Below are positions 59,242 to 64,000 of a DNA stretch of 64,000 nucleotides, in pieces. Position 1 is the first letter of the stretch, and every line of letters starts with the position of its first letter. This stretch comes from SPDF01 sp963812085 (GTDB taxonomy: Bacteria > Gemmatimonadota > Gemmatimonadetes > Gemmatimonadales > GWC2-71-9). Under the pieces are notes generated by a model that worked only from the letters and a program-made list of their open reading frames with translations, ran no database searches and was not told where the DNA came from. The position numbers were made by a program, and so were the translations under genes. Location of the stretch: assembly GCA_963812085.1 (NCBI GenBank), contig CAWETL010000005.1, positions 124,001 to 188,000 on the forward strand. The letters are read 5' to 3'.

Positions 59242-60429
59242 CTACCGGAAGCGCAGCAGCGCCGCCATGCCGTCGACCTGTTCGCGGATTTCAGGATCGT
59301 CGATCATCTCCACCTCGACATGCTGCCGAAACGCCTCCTCGAGCGCCTCGGTCACCATGTCGGGCACCGGCACCGGATCGCCCTCACCTCGGCAGTCACC
59401 CTTGGCCAGCACGAGTCGTCCCGAGTCCCCGCAACGATACCCGGCGCCGCCCTGCCCCGAGGGCACGATGAGCCGCCGCACCTGACCATGGCTCAATGCC
59501 AGGAGCGTGGGGCGCGCCCCGTTCACGGCCCAACCGGTCCCCATCCCCTTCTCCACCTCCGTCATGACCGACGCCTCGTGCGCCCGCTCCCAGGCCGAGC
59601 GCGCCTCGAGGGCGGCCTGGCGGACCTCGGCCTCCGTGGCCGAGGTGGGGTTGAGCCGCACCGCTCCCATGACAAGCGCGGACAGGCCGCGCGGCAGGAA
59701 TCGCTGCTGCTCGGCCGTCGTACGGATGGGGCCGGCGAGGACGATTCCCTGGCAGGGGCGCTCGGCGACCAGCTTCGCCAATTGGTCGGCCACCGCGGCC
59801 GACTGGCGATGACGCTCTTCCCGGATCCGGTTGTGAAAGTCGTGCTCACCCCAACCGGGCGAATCGGCGCGATCACTGTGGAACTTCCCGCCCCGGGTCG
59901 CTTCCACCCGCAAGCTGGGCAACTCGCTCACGTCGTCCGCCGTCACTTCGAAGAACCGGACATGCGCCCGGTCGATGAGTGCGACGACGATCCGGCCGAA
60001 CCCCTCGATGGCGGCGATCGCCTCGGCCAGTCGTGGCCGCTCGCCCAGGAGCAGCCGCGTCTGTACCACCCGCGGCAGCGGCACGACCTCGAACAGGTCC
60101 AGCGCCTCGCAAGCGAAGAGAGCCAAGCCCGGGCTGTGCGGCAGGCCGCCACCGTCCTGCGTGTACTGCTCGATCCGCGCCAGGTCGCGATGCAGTGCCT
60201 CACGCTCCGGATGGGGCAGCCCGGCCTGGTCCACCGTGGTCCGGGCCCGCCGCACCGCGTCCCGCACGGCGATATGCTGGCGATTCCTGATCCGGTCCTG
60301 GATGTCGAGCCGCACGTACACCGTGACGACACGCGCGCCGTCGGCCTTCAGGGTCGCGAGCCGCTTGAGCGCTGCCGGCCCCGACGCGATGGTGGGAGCC
60401 TCGAAGGTGAGAAGTTCGATGGCGGTCAT
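59242..60429 (-). CDS. eRF1-like protein of the bacterial BaeRF group
   Basis: A 395-residue protein that looks like a bacterial relative of archaeal/eukaryotic release factors (BaeRF group, kin to Vms1/VLRF1-type peptidyl-tRNA hydrolases). Residues 1-130 form an N-terminal alpha/beta domain. 140-260 form a second domain starting IEGFGRIVVALIDRAHVRFFEV, with RGGKFHSDR (179-187) near where release factors have their catalytic loop. The C-terminal eRF1_3/L7Ae-like part carries YRCGDSGRLVLAKGDC (331-346). GGQ itself is absent. Its ATG overlaps the HPF gene stop (ATGA, 60426-60429), pointing to a shared job on ribosomes. Family assignment is from memory of motif order. Confidence 0.7.
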   Translation of the reverse strand: MTAIELLTFEAPTIASGPAALKRLATLKADGARVVTVYVRLDIQDRIRNRQHIAVRDAVRRARTTVDQAGLPHPEREALHRDLARIEQYTQDGGGLPHSPGLALFACEALDLFEVVPLPRVVQTRLLLGERPRLAEAIAAIEGFGRIVVALIDRAHVRFFEVTADDVSELPSLRVEATRGGKFHSDRADSPGWGEHDFHNRIREERHRQSAAVADQLAKLVAERPCQGIVLAGPIRTTAEQQRFLPRGLSALVMGAVRLNPTSATEAEVRQAALEARSAWERAHEASVMTEVEKGMGTGWAVNGARPTLLALSHGQVRRLIVPSGQGGAGYRCGDSGRLVLAKGDCRGEGDPVPVPDMVTEALEEAFRQHVEVEMIDDPEIREQVDGMAALLRFR

Positions 60430-61028
60430 GGTGTGACTCCTTGCAATGCCGGCACAGCCGCGCCGTCGTCAGGGGGCCCCGCGTGCACCGCATGCCCCAA
60501 GGGCACCACGGTGCTCGCCTGCGCGCCCCGCTCGCCTTCCTCCGCGACGTAGCGCACGTCGGTGCCGATCTCGAGGCGCTCAAAGCCGGCGTTCGGCACG
60601 CTGTTGCGGTGGAAGTAGATCTCGTCGCCGTTCTGGGCGGAGATGAATCCGTAGCCTTCGTAGCTCAACAGCTTGCTCACGCGGCCCTGCAACTCTTCGG
60701 CGCGGAGCTTCACGTCGCCGCGCATTTCCCGGGCGTAGTCCTGGAGCCGCCGCCGCGCTGCGTCAAATGCGTCCTCGAGCGCTTCCCGGAAGCTCGCTCT
60801 GGCCTGCCGGGTGACGGCCAGCTCCCCGCCCGGAACCGTGAGGAACAGCCGGAACGTCCATTCGACCGGCTCGCCGCCCGGGCGGCGATGGGGCACGCCG
60901 ACCACCACGCGGCAGCCCACCAGGCGTGCGAAGTAGCGCTCCAGCCCGGCGACCGAAGCCTGGATCATGGCTTCCTGATCCGGTGCGAGGGCCGGGCCCT
61001 TGGCAGTGATGTGAACGGGGATTTTCAT
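60426..61028 (-). CDS. hibernation-promoting factor (HPF/RaiA) domain fused to cold-shock domain
   Basis: A 200-residue two-domain protein. Residues 1-105 are HPF/RaiA-like: MKIPVHITAKGPALAPDQEA, a second strand-helix unit and KxxARASFREALEDAFDAARRRL-type helix near 75-100. Residues about 115-178 are a cold-shock domain with RNP1-like YGFIS (126-130) and RNP2-like EIYFHRNSV (136-144). HPF domains block the 30S decoding site; cold-shock domains bind single-stranded RNA. Such fusions are known but little studied. GGAGGG lies 5 bases before the ATG. It is coupled to the BaeRF gene, and an 11-nt repeat box lies about 77 bases upstream. Confidence 0.85.
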   Translation of the reverse strand: MKIPVHITAKGPALAPDQEAMIQASVAGLERYFARLVGCRVVVGVPHRRPGGEPVEWTFRLFLTVPGGELAVTRQARASFREALEDAFDAARRRLQDYAREMRGDVKLRAEELQGRVSKLLSYEGYGFISAQNGDEIYFHRNSVPNAGFERLEIGTDVRYVAEEGERGAQASTVVPLGHAVHAGPPDDGAAVPALQGVTP

Positions 61029-61104
61029 GGATCCCTCCGTGACCCCGCGCAGGACGGCGCGGCGAAGGCAGGCGATGGTGCCCGACCGCTTCAACCTACC
61101 CCCA

Positions 61105-61137
61105 GCCTGGTGAGCGGGTCGTGAAGGGAGGGTGAAG
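61105..61137 (-). promoter_or_regulatory. three 11-nt direct repeats upstream of the HPF-CSD gene
   Basis: On the minus strand, in transcription order: CTTCACCCTCC (61127-61137), CTTCACGACCC (61116-61126), GCTCACCAGGC (61105-61115). Six bases later comes TAGGTT (61093-61098), a possible -10. Spacing and form resemble PhoB/PhoP-type boxes of OmpR-family regulators, which can replace the -35. A matching array lies at 63231-63263. Confidence 0.6.
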
Positions 61138-61147
61138 GGGTCCTGCC

Positions 61148-61291
61148 TCAGTGGCTGTGACTGCGGCGGATGATCCCGAGCATCTTGAGGTTGATGCGGA
61201 CGAACCGCCACAGCTGCCAGGGCAGGAAGGTGCGCAGGAAGACCGTCCGCCTGGTCGGCCGGCTCACGTACGGCTGTCTGATGGACGTCAT
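61148..61291 (-). CDS. small basic protein of the SQR operon
   Basis: A 47-residue open reading frame, MTSIRQPYVSRPTRRTVF at the start, ending RRSHSH. Its ATG lies 5 bases past the stop of the SQR-like gene, and the GGAG of that gene's last codons stands 8 bases before it as a ribosome-binding site. The middle (LPWQLWRFVRINLKMLGII) is an amphipathic, aromatic-rich helix with basic ends, suited to lying on the cytoplasmic membrane face. It is too short for usual gene-length cut-offs. Likely a partner or anchor of the flavoprotein, but no family is recognised. Confidence 0.65.
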   Translation of the reverse strand: MTSIRQPYVSRPTRRTVFLRTFLPWQLWRFVRINLKMLGIIRRSHSH

Positions 61292-61296
61292 GGCGG

Positions 61297-62748
61297 CTAC
61301 TCCGGGATCAGGCTCCAACCAGGACGGAGCCGAGCCTTGTAGAGGAACACGTGGTGGAGGATGATCTTGATCCAGTGCCCCGCCAGGCCGATCTCGCCGA
61401 AGGTGCGGTCGAGATCCCGCCCGTACTCGGGGTAGCGCTCAAAGTCAGGGACGATCGGGAAGACGGTCATGGAGGCGGCCGTGCCGGTGAACGGATTGGC
61501 CCCGGCGGAGGCGACACAGGCCGCGCCCATCTCGGCCATGGACGCCGTGCGGGTCGGGGCCGGACTGCCGTGGATCATGTCCACGATGCTCCCGGCCACA
61601 GCCTTGCCGATCATGGCGGAGGGCATGCCGGTCCGCGGCGGCGCCGGCGCGATGGCTGCCCCACCCGGGCTGGCGTAGGGGCGCGAAATCGCGTGCGGAG
61701 GAGCGAAGGCGATTCCCGCCGCGAACACGTTCGGATAGGCCGGGGACTGGTATGTCCGGGGCCAGTCGGCCGCGCGCCACGCCTCGTAGGCCTTCGGCGC
61801 GTAGTCGGCATCGACCTTCATGAATTCGTTCGGCTGGAACATCCTGTTGGTGATGTCCTGTCCCTGCCGGTCGAAGGCCGCGAGCCCCACGCCGGAAAAC
61901 GGCGGCAGGAGCATCGCGAAGTCGAACGCCTGCTCCCGCACCTCGCCCGCCAGCGTCTCATAGTGAATCTTCCCGCGCTCGACCTCCCGGACGTGCGACC
62001 GGGTGATCCAGTCGATTCCCCGCTCGGCGAACAGCGAAGCGTTGAAGATGCTGCTCGGGGTGATGTACCCCCCGGTCCGGAAGTGCATCCCGCCCATGCC
62101 GAAGTCGCCGAGCTCGTATTCGTTGGTGAGCCAGACGATTTCTGCCATCTCCCGCACGCCCCGGGCCCGAAGCTCGAACTCGAGGTTGACGATGTACTCG
62201 AACGCCGCCCCTTCGCAGGTGCAGGTGCCGTGGCCCACGCCCACCACGAACCGCTGCCGCTCGCCCCGGCGCATCCGTTCCACCGATTCGGCCAGCGCGC
62301 GCGCCGCCTCGGCCGCATGGCCTTCGGTGCACACCGACAGGCTGAACCCCTCGGGCCCCAGGCCCGGCGTCTTGTCGAAGCGAAGCCGAGGCCCCGTCGC
62401 GTTGATCAGGTAATCGTAGGGAACCTGGACGCGCGCTCCGGGCGGGCCACCGGCGGGCTCGACCGCCACCGTGGGTGTGGAACCGGCCTCCGTTCCCTCG
62501 GGGTGGATGGCCCGGGCCGTACCCTGGACGAATTCGATGCCGTGCCTGGCGTAGACCGGACGCAGCGGAATCGTCACCTGGTCGGGTCGCATCAGTCCGA
62601 CCCCGACCCAGATGTTCGAGGGAATCCAGTTGTAGTAGTCCTTCGGTGACACGACGGTTACCGTGTCGGTCTTCCCCAGCCACTTCCGGGCGAACGCGGC
62701 CGCGGTATGCCCGGCGATCCCCGCCCCCAGCACCACGACCCGGCTCAC
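61297..62748 (-). CDS. sulfide:quinone oxidoreductase-like FAD flavoprotein
   Basis: A 483-residue flavoprotein. FAD binding is by VVVLGAGIAGHTAA (4-17); INATGPRLRFDKTPG and a later GIAFAPPHA are the NAD(P)/FAD motifs of the SQR/FCC group. Cysteines 140 (LSVCTEGHA), 178 (GTCTCEG) and 411 (GAACVAS) match the three redox cysteines of sulfide:quinone reductases. C-terminal WIKIILHHVFLYKARL is an amphipathic helix for membrane contact. It may oxidise sulfide or another thiol and pass electrons to quinone. The GTG start overlaps the lipoprotein stop by 4 bases. Confidence 0.85.
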   Translation of the reverse strand: MSRVVVLGAGIAGHTAAAFARKWLGKTDTVTVVSPKDYYNWIPSNIWVGVGLMRPDQVTIPLRPVYARHGIEFVQGTARAIHPEGTEAGSTPTVAVEPAGGPPGARVQVPYDYLINATGPRLRFDKTPGLGPEGFSLSVCTEGHAAEAARALAESVERMRRGERQRFVVGVGHGTCTCEGAAFEYIVNLEFELRARGVREMAEIVWLTNEYELGDFGMGGMHFRTGGYITPSSIFNASLFAERGIDWITRSHVREVERGKIHYETLAGEVREQAFDFAMLLPPFSGVGLAAFDRQGQDITNRMFQPNEFMKVDADYAPKAYEAWRAADWPRTYQSPAYPNVFAAGIAFAPPHAISRPYASPGGAAIAPAPPRTGMPSAMIGKAVAGSIVDMIHGSPAPTRTASMAEMGAACVASAGANPFTGTAASMTVFPIVPDFERYPEYGRDLDRTFGEIGLAGHWIKIILHHVFLYKARLRPGWSLIPE

Positions 62749-63191
62749 CGGCTGCCCTCCATCGTCATCGTCGCCGGCTCATCGGTGCCGTCGTCGTTCA
62801 CGTCGAAGTCGACGCTCGCGCCGGCCAGCTTGATCGCCGAGCTGGAGACGGTGACCTGGAACTGCATGTCACCACTCATGCCGTCACGGACCATCGTGAC
62901 CATGTCTCCGCTCAGCGCCCACGTCCCGGTCGTGGTGTCGGGCGCCGTCGCCGGCATGGTCAGGATGTACGCAAAGGTGTGATTGGCATCGATCGTCAGG
63001 GTCGCCGTTCCGCCCTGCGCGATGAGGTCGACCGACAGCTGCGGGTTGGCCTGGCTCACGAACAGCACCTTGGTGAGCTGCCAGGTCCCGGTGATCTCGC
63101 TCGAGCTGGGACCGGACCCTCCATCGGAGCTGCACGCCGCACCCGCGAACATCGCGGCAGCCAGCAGCGGGGTCGTCCAGTGTGCACGCAT
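62745..63191 (-). CDS. lipocalin-like lipoprotein of unknown function
   Basis: A 148-residue lipoprotein. The signal peptide (RAHWTTPLLAAAMFAGAAC) ends in a lipobox-like AGAAC, making Cys20 the lipid anchor, followed by a Ser/Gly linker. The mature part (ITGTWQLTKVLFVS, FAYILTMPA, GTWALSGDMVTMV) reads as repeated beta strands of a small lipocalin-like barrel. GGAGGG precedes the ATG by 4 bases. First gene of the lipoprotein-SQR-small protein operon. Confidence 0.8.
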   Translation of the reverse strand: MRAHWTTPLLAAAMFAGAACSSDGGSGPSSSEITGTWQLTKVLFVSQANPQLSVDLIAQGGTATLTIDANHTFAYILTMPATAPDTTTGTWALSGDMVTMVRDGMSGDMQFQVTVSSSAIKLAGASVDFDVNDDGTDEPATMTMEGSR

Positions 63192-63230
63192 ATGCCCTCC
63201 TGTCGCGTGGACGCTTGGCAAGGTAGGGCG

Positions 63231-63263
63231 CGGGGATGAAGAGGGGCTGAAGCGCGGGTGAGG
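63231..63263 (-). promoter_or_regulatory. three 11-nt direct repeats upstream of the lipoprotein/SQR operon
   Basis: On the minus strand: CCTCACCCGCG (63253-63263), CTTCAGCCCCT (63242-63252), CTTCATCCCCG (63231-63241), exactly head to tail. Five bases later is TACCTT (63220-63225). The unit (YTCAnCC core), number, phase and distance to a TAnnTT hexamer match the array upstream of the HPF-CSD gene. Confidence 0.6.
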
Positions 63264-63302
63264 CTTCGGTGGATGAACCAAGCCGAGAGGCACGCGGACG
63301 CC

Positions 63303-63354
63303 AAAAGGACAGGACCGCAAGCGGCCGTCGGCCACCTGCGGTCCTGTCCATTTT
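63303..63354. terminator. bidirectional intrinsic terminator
   Basis: A 13-bp stem GGACAGGACCGCA/TGCGGTCCTGTCC (63307-63319 with 63337-63349) encloses a smaller GGCC-GTC-GGCC hairpin. ATTTTC follows on the plus strand and TTTTGG on the minus strand. On the minus strand it ends the tRNA-Ile transcript before the lipoprotein operon. Confidence 0.85.
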
Positions 63355-63396
63355 CGAGGCTGTCGCGCCCTCAGTCCCCGGCCCTCAGCCCTCGAG

Positions 63397-63473
63397 TGGT
63401 GGGCCCTGCTGGATTCGAACCAGCGACCTACGGATTATGAGTCCGCTGCTCTAACCACCTGAGCTAAGGGCCC
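63397..63473 (-). tRNA. tRNA-Ile2 (anticodon CAU, lysidine type)
   Basis: The acceptor is GGGCCCT/AGGGCCC with discriminator A at 63400, and CCA is encoded (63397-63399). The anticodon loop CTCATAA gives CAU. The body (GGGCCCTTAGCTCAG and TCGCTGGTTCGAATCCAGC) resembles known tRNA-Ile2 genes rather than tRNA-Met, so the C34 is probably modified to lysidine. Confidence 0.9.
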
Positions 63474-63485
63474 GTTGGCCCAGGC

Positions 63486-64000
63486 CTACTTGAACTTGTA
63501 CGTCACGCCGAGGGTGATTTCGCCGCTGCCGTACCACGAGGTGTCGTACGCGTAGCAGTAGTACGGGAAGAACGGCTGGCAGTACACCGAGTCCGACCCG
63601 TTCACGTTCACCCAGCGATAGCGGCCGTCCAGGGTGGCGCCCCACTTCTCGTTGAAGAACTTCTGGCCGCCCAGCCCGAAGACCGTGCCGAAGTAGGTCT
63701 TGCTGCCGCCGCCGTTGGTGCTGGCGGTGCCGCCGCTGCTGTTGATGTTGTCGGCGCCGCCGCCGAGGGCCAGGTAGCCCTGGGTGTTCGGGTCGTTGCC
63801 GAAGTAGAAGTTGAAGGTGCCTTCGTACACATTCGTGTGGACGTCGTTCAGCTGCGTTCCATTGTCGGTGCCGCCCTTGATCGTGACCGATGGGTCGGCG
63901 TGCGCGTACTCGAACACCAGCCCGATGGCGGAATTGAACTTGTGACCGAGCCGGGCACCGTAAGTGAACGAGCTGCCGACGTCGATCGAGTTGGCCAGCG
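63486..64000 (-). CDS. outer-membrane beta-barrel protein, 5'-truncated by the window edge
   Basis: The reading frame stays open to the end of the window, so the true start lies beyond 64000. The GTG at 63917 is internal: upstream codons read SSFTYGARLGHKFNSAIG, clearly another pair of barrel strands. The visible 171 residues are strand-rich (AIGLVFEYAHAD, TFNFYFGN, GATLDGRYRWVNVNG) and end in GEITLGVTYKFK, a classic C-terminal phenylalanine-type beta-signal region. Two cysteines sit in one loop (QPFFPYYCYAY region). Family not recognised; OmpW/porin-like fold likely. Confidence 0.8.
   Translation of the reverse strand, partial: LANSIDVGSSFTYGARLGHKFNSAIGLVFEYAHADPSVTIKGGTDNGTQLNDVHTNVYEGTFNFYFGNDPNTQGYLALGGGADNINSSGGTASTNGGGSKTYFGTVFGLGGQKFFNEKWGATLDGRYRWVNVNGSDSVYCQPFFPYYCYAYDTSWYGSGEITLGVTYKFK

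Noticed and set aside
63397..63473. tRNA-Met
   Set aside because: The CAU anticodon fits Met, but the body and acceptor match tRNA-Ile2 of the lysidine type more closely.
1..64000. CRISPR arrays, rRNA genes, prophage or IS elements
   Set aside because: No spaced direct repeats, rRNA sequence, transposase or integrase motif was found on either strand.

Overview
The window is about 69-70% GC by eye, densely packed and almost entirely chromosomal housekeeping. It looks like a Gram-negative (diderm) bacterium: there is a heptose-7-phosphate kinase for LPS, signal-peptide beta-barrel proteins, a lipoprotein with a lipobox and a type IV pilin-like protein. Rex, RNase Y, MutS2 and an hrcA-dnaJ-prmA-rsmE string argue against an enterobacterial-type proteobacterium. 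A Gemmatimonadota-like lineage fits best, but this is an inference from gene content; no rRNA gene is present to settle it. No phage, IS element, CRISPR array or plasmid gene was seen.

Layout. 1-1.1 kb: rplM-rpsI with its own promoter. 1-7.1 kb: biotin-dependent acyl-CoA carboxylase genes (biotin carboxylase, biotin carrier, carboxyltransferase), interrupted by an RNA uracil-C5 methyltransferase gene and a secreted protein of unknown function. 7.3-11.1 kb: rpsA, cmk and aroA. 11.4-12.8 kb (+ strand): a stand-alone receiver, a membrane protein and a pilin-like protein. 12.8-15.8 kb: an arylsulfatase with an unusual transmembrane insertion, and a small membrane protein. 16-18.9 kb: tRNA-Leu(UAA), galK and a divergent barrel gene. 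18.9-36 kb (- strand): recN-nadK-dxs-ispA-xseB-xseA-folD-rny-zapA-coiled-coil-pheT-pheS-rplT-rpmI-infC, then a metallo-beta-lactamase-fold hydrolase, an exonuclease and rex. 36-57.8 kb (- strand): rsmA, a partner-switching trio (PP2C, anti-sigma kinase, STAS), pta-coaD-rsmD-recJ, an extended macromolecular-synthesis operon (rpsU-yqeY-mutS2-dnaG) and a stress/translation string (asparaginase, CMD protein, obgE, dprA, hemW, hrcA, dnaJ, prmA, rsmE, HIT). 57.9-64 kb: heptose kinase (+), tRNA-Val(CAC) carrying an internal tandem duplication, a ribosome-associated pair, a sulfide:quinone-reductase-like operon, tRNA-Ile(CAU) and a truncated outer-membrane protein.

Many neighbouring genes share a 4-nt ATGA/GTGA or 1-nt TGATG overlap, so translational coupling is widespread, and many starts are GTG or TTG. 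Three regulatory devices can be read directly: a perfect Rex operator in front of rex; an infC leader with a near-consensus promoter, an intrinsic terminator and a probable CUG start; and a pair of matching three-unit 11-nt direct-repeat boxes in front of the lipoprotein/SQR operon and the hibernation-factor operon.

The best candidates for something not routinely described are in the last 5 kb. A hibernation-promoting-factor domain fused to a cold-shock domain is translationally coupled to an eRF1-like (BaeRF) protein. Its promoter region appears to share a response-regulator-type operator with an SQR-like flavoprotein operon that also holds an unannotated 47-residue basic protein. Next to these is a tRNA-Val gene whose anticodon arm is duplicated.
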